Shown: positions 11,441 to 42,458 of the stretch, one piece after another
How the letters are laid out: each line of letters opens with the position of its first letter
Position numbering within the stretch: position 1 is the stretch's first letter
Origin: Sitta carolinensis
Taxonomy: Eukaryota > Chordata > Aves > Passeriformes > Sittidae
Length of the DNA stretch: 64,000 bases
Assembly: GCA_032173965.1 (NCBI GenBank)
Contig: CM063292.1
Location: forward strand, 1,008,501-1,072,500
Reading direction: 5' to 3'
Made by a program: the position numbers and the translations under genes
Notes under the pieces: model-generated
Told to the model about the DNA's origin: nothing
Database searches by the model: none
What the model saw: the letters and a program-made list of their open reading frames with translations, nothing else

Positions 11441-13187
11441 CGGGGACCGGCCGCTCGATCCCCCCGGCCCCTCCGGGGCCCCTCTCATGACACCCCCGCG
11501 TCACCTTCCTGTGTCACCGTGTCCCCCCGCGGCATAAGCCACCCGTGCCACCCTGTCCCCGTGGCCGGTGGGTGCCGGGCAGGACCAGGGTCATCCCGGG
11601 AACAGCAGCACTTTGTCCCTGGTGGCAGGGGAACAACCAGCTCCTGGAGGGGCCATTCTGAGTCTGTAGGAGGCACAGACTCTATTCGGGGCTCAGATTC
11701 GGCACTTTTGGGTTTCTCACCCCGATCGTATCCTGCTGTGACGCGAGCTGGGTGCGAGGTAATGTCGGGATTGGGCCCGGAGACTCCAAGCAGCCGGAGG
11801 TGGGAAAGGGGATCCCCGCGGCAGGAGCACCCTGTGCAGGAGCATCCCCCTCGCTGACAGCCCCGGCACTGCGGTGCTGTTCTCTGGGAGCTTCCCCAGC
11901 GCCTGGAGCGAGTGGTGGGGATCCGGTGAGCTCACGGACGGGACAGGGACATGCCGGGACCCTCGGCACACCTGCGAGGGTCCCGCATAGCCACGGTGGG
12001 GCACAGCGGGGTGAAGCTCGGCACAGCAGAGCCAGACTGGCACACAGCCGTGCCTCTGCCACCACCACGGTGCTGGGACAGAGGCAGCGTGTCTGCAGCC
12101 CTCCCTGTACCCTCATCAGTGACCCCTCACTTTTCCCTGTGCCTGTGGCTGCTCCAGGTGGAAACCAAACTCTCTCCCCCTCTGGCACAGCTGCTGCCTT
12201 TCTTCCAGCAGAAGGACAGTGGGACACATTCCTGCTCCTGGAGGCAGGATGACTGGACAGTGCCCAGCCGGTGCACCAAATTAAAAGACTTTTAATTCCA
12301 AATTCTTCCTCTGTCATTCACAGCAGGCCCTGGACATGCACAGCTGGTATGGCAGCAGCCCAGTGCGTGCCTATGGTCTGACTCCAGCACCAGGAGTGAT
12401 GAGGAGTGCTTGGCCATCCACTCTCAGGTGAGGAGAATGGGCTCCCACTGTTTGTGCACTCCCAGCAAGACATGGCACTGGTGGAGACATGGCCAGGACC
12501 CCCAGCCTCGCAGGGAAGAGGGGTGCTGGACCCCCACATTTGGCAGGACACAGGGCAGCTGGGAAATGGGCCCCTGGGGCTGTGCACAGTGGGGCTGGGC
12601 TGCCAGGGGAGTGAGGGGGCCACCAAGCTGGGTCCCTGAGGACTCTGCTCCCCCCACATTGGGGGTGTGCAGCAGCTGCCAGTGCAGGAAAGGGGCCCAT
12701 GGGGCTGCAGCACTCTGGAGACTGCCCTGCCTGGAGGGAGGAGGTGACTCTGATGTTGGGGTATCCCTGAGCACATGGTGGTGAATGGTGCTCCCAGCCA
12801 CGTAACCTGTAGGGTCTCTCAGCCCCTTCTCATCATGGAGGGGCTCTTGGTGCTACACCAGAGGGGCCCATCCTCAGACCCTGTGGTGCATCCTTGTGGT
12901 GTGAGCACAGTGCCAAGGAGGGGTCACGGAATTCCACTTTGGGGATGCAGACAGCAGAGCCCTCCTCTCTCCTGACTCCCCTTGGGGACAGCCGCACATT
13001 CGGTGCTGCCTAGCCAAAGGGAGCCTGAAGCACTGGCACTGCCAGCTGCTTGCCCAGCTCAGGGCTCACCCTGGGGGTGATGCTCACCCTTCCACAGGAC
13101 ACCGGGGCTGGGACATGACCATGATGGCACCCAGGATCTTTGCACGGCCCCACAGACACCACGGACACAGGGCTGAGCACGTCTCTC
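11441..13187. other. HAS3-TANGO6 intergenic region
   Basis: About 1.7 kb contains no exon that could be assigned. The - strand side is upstream of HAS3 and the far end precedes the TANGO6 polyadenylation site. A 19-base inverted repeat AATTAAAAG-A-CTTTTAATT sits at 12279-12297. No promoter or transposon was recognised. Confidence 0.5.
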
Positions 13188-13193
13188 TTTAAT
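13188..13193 (-). terminator. TANGO6: TANGO6 polyadenylation signal (ATTAAA variant)
   Basis: TTTAAT on the + strand reads ATTAAA on the - strand, 151 bases past the TANGO6 stop. A run of 15 C (13218-13232) lies between them. Confidence 0.55.
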
Positions 13194-13343
13194 CCCACAC
13201 CTCGTCCCAGCGAGGTTCCCCCCCCCCCCCCCGGGTCCGACACTGCCAGCAGCATCCTGGAGGGCACTGCGAGCCCTTCCCCCGGGGAGCCACTAGCCCT
13301 GACCCCAGAGCAGGAACAGCTCATTCCCACGGGCTCAGCCCCA

Positions 13344-32446
<19,103 letters not shown>

Positions 32447-32600
32447 GCTGGGCAGGTGAGGGGAAGGGGCGGGGCGGCGGCCGGCCGCCATGCTGGGGAG
32501 GGCGCGTGAGGGGCGGGGCCGCGCTGCCTGCCGCCATCTTGGGGAGGTCGGGAGCGGCAAGGGAAGGACGCGGGAATGGCCCCGGGCATGGCCCCGGGAA
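32447..32600 (-). promoter_or_regulatory. TANGO6: TANGO6 CpG-island promoter with YY1-like site
   Basis: CpG-dense sequence continues from exon 1. GCCGCCATCTTG at 32530-32541 (CAAGATGGCGGC on the gene strand) matches a YY1 site about 85 bases upstream of the start codon. No TATA box is seen. Confidence 0.6.
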
Positions 32601-32629
32601 TGGCCTCGCTCTGCCGCAGCGGTAGGTGC

Positions 32630-32835
32630 GAAACTGGGGAGGAATCCTTCTCACCTGAGAGCGATGAGGCCCTGGCACCTGCCCAGAGCAGCTGTGGCTG
32701 CCCCATCCCTGGCAGTGTCCCAGGGCAGGTTGGACATCAGGGCTTGGGCCAACCTGGGCTAGTGGAAGGTGTCCCTGCCCATGCAGATGATCCTTAAGGT
32801 CTCTTCCAACTGCAACCCTTCCATGATAATGATTT
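32630..32835 (+). repeat. CR1 LINE 3' fragment between TANGO6 and CDH1
   Basis: GAGGAATCCTTCTCACCTGA, then GAGCAGCTGTGGCTGCCCCA, then CTAGTGGAAGGTGTCCCTGC, then TTAAGGTCTCTTCCAACTGC follow the CR1 3' order in + orientation. It separates the TANGO6 promoter from the CDH1 3' end. Confidence 0.9.
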
Positions 32836-32944
32836 CCCACTGGCCCTGTGGAGGGGGCCATAGCCACACCTGTGCAGCAGGTAAAGCCTTTGAGCAGCAG
32901 CAGAGCCTCACGCACGGAAAAGTGGTTTGGTTTTCTTAAAACAA

Positions 32945-32950
32945 TTTATT
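32945..32950 (-). terminator. CDH1: CDH1 polyadenylation signal (AATAAA)
   Basis: TTTATT on the + strand reads AATAAA on the - strand. It implies a 3' UTR of about 690 bases after the stop at 33618, AT-rich at its distal end. Confidence 0.7.
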
Positions 32951-33595
32951 ATTTCAATTTTATATAAAAACCACGCAATCAACACTTGGCCACCGCTGGT
33001 TTCCCAGCTCGTGTCAGACCCTTTTCCCATGATAAAAAATACAAACCATGATGACAGCTAAACACAGCGGTCAGGATTTTGGGAAAGCTCTTTGATTTTG
33101 GAAAGCACCTTTCAGTGACTGCACTCTAATTACACCTAGCATGACGTGGGAGGAAATCAAGCCATAATATAGGATACAGAAAAATAGAAATCTGCCTGTA
33201 CATAGTGTAGTAAATACAATTTTGTGTGATGGTGCATCTTTGGTCTTCATTGAGTTTCCTTAAATTTCTCCATCATTAGGTTCACACTCTGAACCTGTGT
33301 GGGGCTGGGAGCATGAGACTGCCATAGAAACCCGTTTTTTCCCATGGAAAAGGGAAGAAGGATCTGATACTGTCCCCCACAGCTGGGAACACTTCAATTC
33401 CAGGATAAAGTAATTAATTAAACTGTTCCATGCCCTGGAGCCAAGGGGGCCAGGAAAGACCCAGACGACCCCAAAACCCCCCATCCTCAGTGTGCCCAAG
33501 GGAGGGAGGCGTGGGCATGGGGTTCAGGAGATGTTGGAGGGGGTTCGGCCGGCCCGGACAGAGACCGATGTGAGTTCAGAGGGGTGAAATGAGGT

Positions 33596-33878
33596 GGCAG
33601 CAGCGGGCTGGGGGTCTCTAATCGTCCTCCTCGCCGCCGCCATAGAGCTCGGCCAGCTTGCGGAAGCGGCCGCCCCAGTCGTTGAGGTAGTCGTAGTCCT
33701 GGTCGCCGTCGGAGGCCGAGGAGTTGAGGGAGCTGAGCGAGGTGGCCTCCGAGCCGCTGCCCTCGTAGTCGAACACCAGCAGCGAGTCGTAGGGGGGGGC
33801 TGTGGGGTCTGTGTCGGCCGCCTTCAGGTTCTGGGGGAACAGAGGGCTCAGTACCTGTGTCCCCTGCGCTGTCACCCC
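33596..33878 (-). repeat. Copy A of a 283-bp tract shared with CDH3 (last exon plus intron)
   Basis: This tract and 42631-42913 are the same length and differ at one base (A at 33850, G at 42885). It covers 22 bases of 3' UTR, all 71 codons of the last exon and about 48 bases of intron 15. Similarity drops sharply at both ends. Confidence 0.95.
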
Positions 33879-36800
33879 GAGCTGCCCTGGGTCAGGACTC
33901 ACCTCATCGATGAAGTTTCCGATCTCATCAGGGTTGGCGGGGCGGGGCCGGTACTGGGGGGCTGCCATGAGCGGGGGGGCCACGTCATTGCGGATCACCT
34001 CGGGCCGGGCGTCCAGCCCCCGGTGCAGCTGGCTCAGGTCATAGTCCTGGGGGGACACGAGGAGCCAAGGCTCGAGGGGCAGCCATGGGCACTGCCACCA
34101 CCACATGGTGAGCAGGGTCCAGCAGGCACAGCCATCCCACCTGGTCCTCCTCGCCGCCGCCCTCCTCATCATAGTGGTACACATTGTCCCTCATGTCATC
34201 CTCGGGTGGGAGCAGCGGCTCCTTCACCACCTTCCTCCTCCTTGCAAAGAGCAGCAGCAGCAGCAGCAGGACTGCAGGCACAGGGATGGGGTGTCAGGGC
34301 AGCAGGGGGAGGGTGACCCGCACTCTGTCCCTCCATCCTCGTCCCCAGGTACTCACTGAGCAGTGCCAGGATGCCCCCCAGGATGCCCAGGATGGCGGGC
34401 ACGCCCATGCCACCGGAGATGAACGCTCGCCGCTCACAGTTCTTGGCTGCCCCCTCGCAGCTGCAGACCTGGGCTCGCACCTGTGTGATCTGATCCTTGC
34501 CCTGTGCATCCAGCAGCTTCAGGAAGATGCTGTACTCGCCCGGCTCCAGCTCCTTCTTCATGCTCAGCTTCACCAGGTCTTGGTGAACCACAGAATCATT
34601 TGGGTTGGAAAAGGTCTCCAGGATTATTGAGTCCAGCCATCATCCCCCAGCACTGCCAAAGCCACCAGTGACACATTTCCCCAAGTACCATATTCACACA
34701 GCTCTTAAATCCCTCCAGGGATGGGGACTCCACTGCTGACCTGGGCAGCCTGTTCCAATGCCTGACCACTCTTTCCATGAATGAGTTTTTCCCAATCTCC
34801 AACCTAAATCTCTCCTGGCCCAACTCGAGGTTGTTTCCCCTTAGGAGCAGATCCTGACCCACACCTGTCTGCACCCTCCTGCTGGGGAGAGTGAGAAGGT
34901 CCCTCCTTAACCTCCCCAGCTCCTTCAGCCACTACTGATGCTCCAGCCCCTTTCCCAGCTCTGGTTTGGGAACACTCTTGGCACCAGCACAGGACTTTGC
35001 CTCACTGCAGGGCCCAGCACCAGAGCAGGTGGCACCCACCTGGTGGCTCCATCCTGGCAGTCCAGTTGCTGCTGGAGCCATACATCAGCTCTGCCTTGTA
35101 GGGGTGGGTATTGGGGGGCAGGTCCTTGTCGATGATGTTCAGCGTCTGCTCCTCGGGCTGCCGGTTGCAGATGTCGAAGCTCCGGGGCTCTGGCACGGGC
35201 GCGTTGTCGTTCACATCCTGAAGCACGAGGAGCAGCGTCCCCGTGCCAGTCATGCTGTTTGGTGACCCTGTGGGACTGAGAGTCAGCGAGGCACCCAGGG
35301 AGGGGCCTGGACCCCATTGGGACACATGGAGGTGGGCACAGGGGCAGTAGTTGGCCACCCTCACCGTTGTCCATGGCCAGGATGATGGCCTTGTAGGTGC
35401 TGTTGATGGCATGTGCCGACTCCCGGTCCAGTGGCTTGGCTGCCGTGATGATGCCATTCTCAGGGTCAATGTCCAACCACCCTGCGGGGTCACTGCCCAT
35501 GCGATACCTGGGGGCAACCAGGGGTCAGCAGGGGGACAGGAAGGGACACACGGTGCAGTGCAGCCCCTCAGACATCCCAGCAAAGCCCCCCCCACCATCA
35601 CCCTCCACTCACGTGATTTTCTGGCTCTGCTCCTTGTCGGGGTCCTGTGCTGTGTAGGAGGCGATCTGATATCCCTTTGGCACATCCTCCATCACCTCCA
35701 TCCGCAACACCGGGGGCATGAAGATGGGGGATTCGTTCACATCCCTGACCAGCACCAGGACAGTGGCTGTGGCAGGAGTCAGGGACACGGTGAAGGGGGC
35801 CTCGTTCTCCACTGACACTATGAGCTTGTACCGTTTATGGGACTCATAATCCAGGCCCTGGGGATGGGAGAGAAGCCGGGTAGTGCCAGCAGGGAGTCAG
35901 CTGGTGCTGAGGCAGCCATGCAGCAGTGGGACCCACCCTGGCAGTTTTCAGGAGCCCGTCGTTTGTTTTGGGGTCAGTGGTGATCTCAAAGTCTCCCTGC
36001 GGGTCCCCGCTCTGGATGTGGTAGACAGCTCGCCAGGCCGGGGAGCCTGGCAGGTCCTGGTCTGTCACGTGCAGCCGGGCCACCAGCGCCCCCACCTCGT
36101 TCTCATCCACCGACTCCTCATACTGCAAGGTGGGACAGGCACAGTCACCTGTGCGGCCCCGGGCACCCCGGGTGGGGGCTTGTGCCACGATGGGCGGGGA
36201 GGGCAGCGGCTGGGCGGGGTGGTACCATGGTGGGGTCGAAGACAGGAGGGTTGTCGTTGGCATCAGTGACTTTGATGATGGCGGTGGCGGTGTTGGTCAG
36301 GCCAGTGCCCTCCTGGTCTGCAGCCTGGATGATCAGCGTGTAGTTGGGAGTGGTCTGCAGGGCAAAATCACCCCAGTTAGGGCTGGGGTGGGGACGGGGA
36401 TGTTCCCTCCTCCAGGCATCACCTGCCTGCTCCTCCACCCCTCCCCAGCCTCGCTGTTCCCTGCTGGCACAGAGGCAGCCGATGTCCCAGCTGCCCACCC
36501 GAGGGGCTGGCACTGCACCCACTCCAGGGCTCAGCAAGGCTGGGGGTCCCTGGAGTGTCCCTAGCACAGCTCCTGCTGGGCTCGAGGCTGCAGACACCCC
36601 TCCAGCTAGGGACAGTGACCCGGGGATGGCACGTCCCAAAAGCAGATGGAGCCCAGGGCTCCAGTGCCCCTTCCTCCCCGTGGCACATCCCCTGTGGAGC
36701 GGCCGCAGGTTGCCCTGGGCCGTGGCAAGGTGCCCACCTCCCGGTCCAGCCCTGTGCCAATGACACTGATGATGCCCTTCTCGGCATTGATGGTGAACAT

Positions 36801-39800
36801 CCGCTGGGCACCCTTGGGCTCCTCGCTGAGGATGGAGTAGCCGATGATGCCATTGTTCACATTGATGGCATCGTCTGCATCCGTAGCGTTCACGGTCATC
36901 ACAGACGTGCCTGGGCATGGGGACAGGCCGGGGAGATTTTAGTGATGGCACAGAATGCCCCGGACACGCCGGCAGTGCTCCCGCTCAGGGCTCTGTGTGC
37001 TCCCGGCCCAGAGGCCCCCACGTACCCGGCTTTGCGTTCTCCTCAATGTAGCCCACAAACACTTGCTGTGTGAAGACGGGCCGGTTGTCGTTCTGGTCAG
37101 TGACGGTGATGATGATCTCCATGGGGTCTTCCACGGGCTGCCCGTTGGCTGACACAGCGTGGGAGTAGAGCTGCAGGGGCATGGTCAGAGTGTGTGCAGT
37201 CCCCAGGGCCGCCCCCATCCTGCAGCAGCCCCCCCTCACGTGGTGATAAATACTCACCACGTATTTATCCTTCTCCTCCCGGTCCAGGGGTTTGGTCACC
37301 TCCAGCCACCCCGTCTCCCGCTCGATGATGAAGACACCCACGGGGATGGTATCTGCTCCCTGCCCCGTGATGCTGTAGAAAACCTTGGTCTCCTTGTCCT
37401 TGTTGGATTTGATCTGGCAGGGAGACAGGAAGAAGCAGCTGGAGACGTGTCCCAGCACTCTGGGGATGCCCTGGACCCTGCCTGGTCCCTGTGGGGACAC
37501 GTACCTGCACCAGCTTCTTGGGGAAGGGCCCCCGCTCATTCTCGGGGCAGTTGATGGGGGGAATGACCCAGTCCCTCTTCTGCCGCCGGAGGCCGTGTCC
37601 ATGCTCTGGGAAGATCAGCATGTCGGGTGCTGTGTCCTGTTGGGACAGTGGCTCTGCTCAGTGCCAGCACCTCACTGAGCCCTCTGCACCAGAGGCAGGA
37701 GCTGCTGTGACCGTAGGGTGTGGGTCTGTGCTTTACCTGCTGCATCCGCTCGTGGTGTTGGTGCCGCCGCTGGCGCAGGGTCACCTTGGCTGAATGCTTC
37801 TTGCCCGTGGCATCCCAGGTATGCACAGCAAAGGTGATCTCCCGCCGCTGGAGCTGCAGGGGCCGGGTGGCAGAGACAATGCCATCCCTGCTCACCTTGA
37901 AGCGCGTGTCATCCAGGAGGAAGGGAGCACGCCGTGACTCGCCACAGTCCACAAAGCTCACTGGGGACAGGAGACTGAGTGGCAGAGGGTTGTGGCGACA
38001 TGGGCACGTACAGCACAGCCACGCCACAGCAGCCTGGAGTCTGGGGTCACAGCAGTGGTGGGGATGTTCCACACACAGTGACACATGTCCTGCCAGGATT
38101 CCTTCCTGGGCACAACACATGGTGCATCCCTGCCCTGGCTTTGGTCCAGGCTGGGACATGGCAGGACCTACTGTGCCACAGGATCCCTGCTGGACAGTGA
38201 CAACGGGGCAAGTGGCACCTGGCACAGCATGGTGTCACTGTCCCCAGCACCATGTATGGCATGGCACCAGGTATGGCACATCCCCATGTGGGATTATCCC
38301 TGTGGCATAACATCTCCCCAAGCGTGGCATGTCACCACCACTGTTTCCATGCTGTTCCAGCTGCTTTTCCAATAAAAACAAGGGCAGCAGTCACCCCCCT
38401 GGCAGGCAGGCCCTTCAACCTGCCCAGGTACCTCCGGGACCCCCAACCCCAGGGACAGCAGGCAGGCGGGGTCCCGATGTCACTGGCTTGGCACCCGGCT
38501 GGGCGCAGTGGGGCTGTGCCGCCTCGAGGCAGCGGTCAGCCGGCATCACATGAGCCGTGCCGCGCTCCCCAACAAACCCCCTTTGTCTGGGAGAGAGCTG
38601 CTGGAGCCAGCGGCACCCAGGCTCCGCAACCAGCACCGCCACCATCGCCCCGCCGTGACCCGCGCCTCGGCACGGGGCCGTGCCCGGGTGGTCTGGGGGC
38701 AGCGCCGAGCGGAACGGGGCCCGCGGGGCTCCGCCAGCCCACGAGCGGCCCAGGAACCCGGGGTGGCAGTGCGATGGAGAGGGGAGCAATCGCTGCCCCC
38801 CTGCCCAGCACGCTGCCCCCGACCCGGCCCAGCAGGACCCGCCGGCGCGATGCCAGCCCGGCTCAGCCCCACGGCGGGACCCCCGGCCAGGGCTGGGGGA
38901 GCCGGTGGGGCCGGCTGGGCAGGAACGTGCCGGGGCAGGCGGGGAAGGAGAGGCAGCCGCGGGCGCAGCCGCGGTGCTCGGCCCTGGCCCGGGGCCTGGC
39001 GGGTGCAGCAAGGGGCGGCAGGAGGTCCCCAGCCCCATGCCGGGTGCAAGGAGCGCTCAGCCCGCACTGGGTTCAAGGAGGGTGCTCAGAACCTGCTCCC
39101 CCTCCTCCCGCTCTCTCCCCCTTCCAACTCCCCCCCTTCCCACCTGGCCATGCACAACCTGTTTTTCCAGCTTGGCTGAAGGAGGGCTGGCCCCAGCCCT
39201 CCTCTCCCCGGGGCTGGGAGCAGGGGGGGTGGAAGGGGGGCCCTCTCCTGGGAATGATGGGGGTGGGAGAAAAGGAGAGCTCAGGGAGCCCTACAGAAGG
39301 ATCCCCCCACTTCAGTCCCCCACCACCACCTACAAGCACTGGGATAACCAGACTGGTACAACCAGGTTGCCAAACAGGGTGTGGGGCTAAAACCCCACAC
39401 GGGGGATCAGGGCAGCCCCACAAAAACACCTCATATCCTGTGAGGTCTCGATGGGCACAGGCAGAGCAGGGTGCCACCATCCCTGCGGTGCCACCACCCC
39501 ATGCGTTGTGCACACACAGCTGTGCCAGGACAGGGGGCTCACCCCAGGTTGAAGGTGCTGCGGGTGACACATCCCACTGACGTCACCCCAGTTTCGCTGT
39601 GACTTCAGACTCTCGAGGTTTCTCCACCCAGGACTGACGGGGACTGTCCTGGTCCCCACCACATCCCCACCACCCCCGAGCCCCCCGACCCACGGAGCAG
39701 AGCCCTGGTGACGCTGCAGCCCCCACAAGGTGTTGCTGTTCGCCGCCCCGGCGCCGCGTGGGGCCTGTCTGGGCCTGTTGGAGGGAAAACACCGCGCTCA

Positions 39801-41352
39801 ACTCATCAAGCTAATTACAGGCCGGCTCGTCAGCCTGGCCGCAAGTTTGGGGTGCTCTGTGGCCCAGCGTGGCCTGATGTCCACCAGGCTCGGCCACCCC
39901 ATGGCCGGCATTGCCGTGGCACAGCTGTGAATCACTGGGTGCCGCACAGGCCTCAAGGGCAGATGGTCCCTTCCTTCCTCCCACGCCCTGGCTGTGCCCG
40001 GAACCCAGAACTGAAAGTACTGGTGCCAGGACAGAGGATTTCCAGCAACTCTCGGTGCTGCAGGGAAGTCACAGGGCTGCCATTCACCCTGGTATCAGGC
40101 CCAGCCCTGATGGACATCGCTTCTGCGCGTTAATGATCAACCACAAGGCAAACAAACATCATTCCTGGGGTATGGGGCAGGGTCCAATTCCTGGCTCTCC
40201 CAGGAAAAGCCGTTAGGGAGCTGAGGATGTTTGGGAACCCTTGGTGCACCACTGGGTGCTCAGTACCCCTCAGCTCTGTGCCCACCCAGCTACCCTGGCA
40301 CACACTCTGTGTTGCCAGCACCACTCTCAGGCATGAACTGGTGTTGATGGTGGCAGCAACTGCACACAGCCCCAGAGCCCACAGAGTCCCTTTTGGGGGC
40401 CCCAGAGTGGCAGCAGGTGCCCAGCACATGGGTCCCCAGTGCCCCCTTGCCACACCAGAACAGGGCTTTAGTGCCAGCATAGTGGGACACCAACATCCAA
40501 AAAAGCCCAGGAGTCCATCCTGGTGCCCATTCCCATGCCAAGAGCTGCCCTGGGGGCCTACACTGTGGGTCCAAAGGGGGGCTCACCCTGGTGAACCCAG
40601 GGATCCAGGTGAGGCGTGGGGCAGGGCAGGCTCCTGCGCGCCCCACACCCCAACCTGCCGGCCCCGACAGGTCTGCGGTGCCTGAGTCAGCGCCGCCCGC
40701 GCCGGCGCACCCCGGGGAGCGGCTCCCGCTGCCCCCGCGCCACGGCCCGCCGTGCCAGGACCACTGGCTGCTGCTTGCTGGGACCACCAGTGCCCTCAGT
40801 GTGGCCCCACCGCTGCGTGTGCACACACCAGGCTCTGTCCCCCACGCCATCTGCCACCACAGCAAGCCAGTCTCCACCGTCACGGCACTGTCCCCACAGC
40901 CATAGGGCCATCCCCACTGCCACGGCACCGTCCCCACGGCGCCATCCCCGCGGCCGTGCCAGCACCACTCGGGCACGGGGACACGGCTTTATGCCTCCTA
41001 TTGCCCACCCCTGTGTCACACACCCCCCCCGTACCCACCGTCCCGTCCTCCACACCCGGTTGTCCCCGTGTCCTTACCCCGTCCCAGTGCCCGTCCCGCC
41101 GCCACGCCGTCCCGCGGCACCGTCAGAGCGAAGGTCTCGGCGGCGAAACCAGGCTGGCACGACGCTGCCCGCTGGCACAGTCGCTGCCCGCTCTGCCCGG
41201 AGAGAGGCGTTAGCACCGGGCAGGGTCCCGGGCAAGGTCCCGCTGCCCCGGGCGGGGTCCCAGGCAGGGTCCTGCCGCCCCATTCCGTGGCTCACCTGGA
41301 GCAGGAGCAAGAGGAGACAGAGCGGGACCGAGCAACCCGCCCGCCGCCCCAT
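33618..41352 (-). CDS. CDH1: CDH1, epithelial (E-)cadherin / avian L-CAM
   Basis: Sixteen exons: 41296-41352, 41078-41192, 37737-37960, 37505-37636, 37258-37413, 37026-37170, 36738-36910, 36226-36354, 35937-36122, 35613-35857, 35365-35507, 35040-35267, 34357-34578, 34141-34271, 33903-34046, 33618-33830. They encode 880 residues in frame. Order: signal peptide (MGRRAGCSV, leucine run); prodomain with CQPGF; furin site RRQKR; EC1 starting DWVIPP with the strand-swap Trp2 and SHAV; EC2-EC5 with Ca2+ motifs LDRE, DQNDN, DANDN, DVNES and DVNDN; a transmembrane segment ([16 protein letters not shown]); a juxtamembrane p120 region; and a serine-rich beta-catenin region ending GGGEEDD. The protein makes adherens junctions at epithelial surfaces. 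CDH3 lies 1.3 kb upstream in tandem. A CR1 insertion abuts exon 13. Confidence 0.96.
34588..34945 (-). repeat. CR1 LINE inserted in CDH1 intron 12, flush with the exon 13 acceptor
   Basis: The + strand begins CCACAGAATCATTTGGGTTG and continues through the antisense CR1 3' segments (CAGCACTGCCAAAGCCACC, CCTTCAGCCACTACTG). The element is therefore in the same orientation as CDH1, with its 3' end only about 10 bases from the first base of exon 13 (34578). Confidence 0.95.
37961..41077 (-). other. CDH1 intron 2 (3.1 kb), largest intron of the gene
   Basis: No exon or transposon was recognised. Poly-C/poly-G patches occur at 39100-39300. A less GC-rich block at about 39785-39860 has TCATCAAGCTAATTACAGGC (homeodomain-type TAATTA). 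In mammals CDH1 intron 2 carries enhancer activity, so that block is a candidate, but nothing in the sequence proves it. Confidence 0.45.
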
Positions 41353-41470
41353 GGCCGGTGCCGGTGCCGGTGCCGGTACCGGTTGGTGCCGCAGGGTTCG
41401 GGCGCTGCCACCACGGAGTCGCAGGTGCGTCCGGTCCCCTCCCGATCCCTCCCCGCAGGTGTCGACCCCG
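41353..41470 (-). promoter_or_regulatory. CDH1: CDH1 promoter with two CAGGTG E-boxes
   Basis: CpG-rich sequence upstream of the start codon holds CAGGTG at 41422-41427 and at 41456-41461 (CACCTG on the gene strand), 70 and 104 bases upstream of the ATG. Paired E-boxes of this kind in mammalian CDH1 promoters bind SNAI1/ZEB repressors. No TATA box is seen. Confidence 0.6.
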
Positions 41471-41519
41471 CCGAGAACCGCCCCGTCCCGCCCCGACGGA
41501 AGGCGGTCCCGCCCCGCCC

Positions 41520-41700
41520 GCTCTCGGAACCCCGGTATTCCCGGTACCCACGACGCCCGCAATCCCGGTACCTCCCACGGTCCCCGGTACCGCGGTACCC
41601 CCGTTGCCCCTTCGGCCCCTGGTGCCCCCAGTACCCTCAACACCCCTGGTGCTCTGCCTGTCCCGGGTATCCCCGGCTCCTCGTGCCCCTGATATTCTCA
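41520..41700. repeat. CCGGTA-rich degenerate repeat upstream of CDH1
   Basis: Repeating CCCGGTA(T/C)(C/T)CC units every 12-20 bases (CCCGGTATTCCCGGTACCCA and variants) run across this stretch. They resemble the arrays in UTP4 intron 1 and upstream of CDH3. Confidence 0.7.
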
Positions 41701-42452
41701 GCCCCAGCCACACAGCCCTCGTGCTTTCCATGCCTCTCCCGTCCAGGGCAGTGGGAGCAGGGGGTGTTGGTGGGTGACAGGAGCCAGGAGTACCCCAGGG
41801 TGTCCGCATGCCACGGCCCCACAGATCATGGCCCTGCAGTGGGGGACAAACATTGTACCCAGGGACGCCCCGAGCAGGTAGTGCCCCTCAGGATGCTGCA
41901 GTCTCCAGCTTCCCCCATACCCCTCTGTCCCAAAGCACAGCACAGCTAAGGGTGACCCTATGGAAGGGGACCCCTAGGGATCCACATTACCATCATCCGT
42001 CCCCATCCCATGCCTGTCAGGAGCTGATCCTGGAGCCAGTGGGAGATCACCAGTGCTTGAGGTCCTGCCAGGGCCAGAGGCTGCTGTGCCCACTCTTGCT
42101 GGCACCCACAGTCATCTCAGGGGGTTGGGGTGTCAGGACTCTGGCTGCCCAGGCCAGGAGGGATTTAGCACTAGGAATGCCTAATGCCACCAGTGTCGCT
42201 CCCATGAAGGACAGATTGGTGGTCAGAGCTCTGCCCATGCCCATCAGCACCCCTTGGAGACAAGGACACCCTGGCAGGTGGGGCATGGGCACTGCCCCTG
42301 CATGTGTGACACTGCAGCTGTACCATAGAATCCATGCTGCAATGGGCAAGGGGGGACAGGGCTGGGGAGGGGTCACTGCAGGGCTGGGGGCAGCGCCAAT
42401 CTCCAGGGCACAAAATGACACGCAGCCTGGAACATCTAAAAAAACCAAATCC
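41701..42452. other. CDH3-CDH1 intergenic spacer
   Basis: About 750 bases lie between the CDH1 upstream repeat and the CDH3 polyadenylation signal. No exon, transposon or array is recognised. The whole spacer from CDH3 stop to CDH1 start is only 1.3 kb. Confidence 0.5.
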
Positions 42453-42458
42453 TTTATT
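42453..42458 (-). terminator. CDH3: CDH3 polyadenylation signal (AATAAA)
   Basis: TTTATT on the + strand reads AATAAA on the - strand, 195 bases past the CDH3 stop. Confidence 0.7.

Noticed and set aside
10325..11857. 510-codon + strand frame across the HAS3 promoter
   Set aside because: It translates the CACCGG hexamer repeat and CpG sequence; no recognisable protein.
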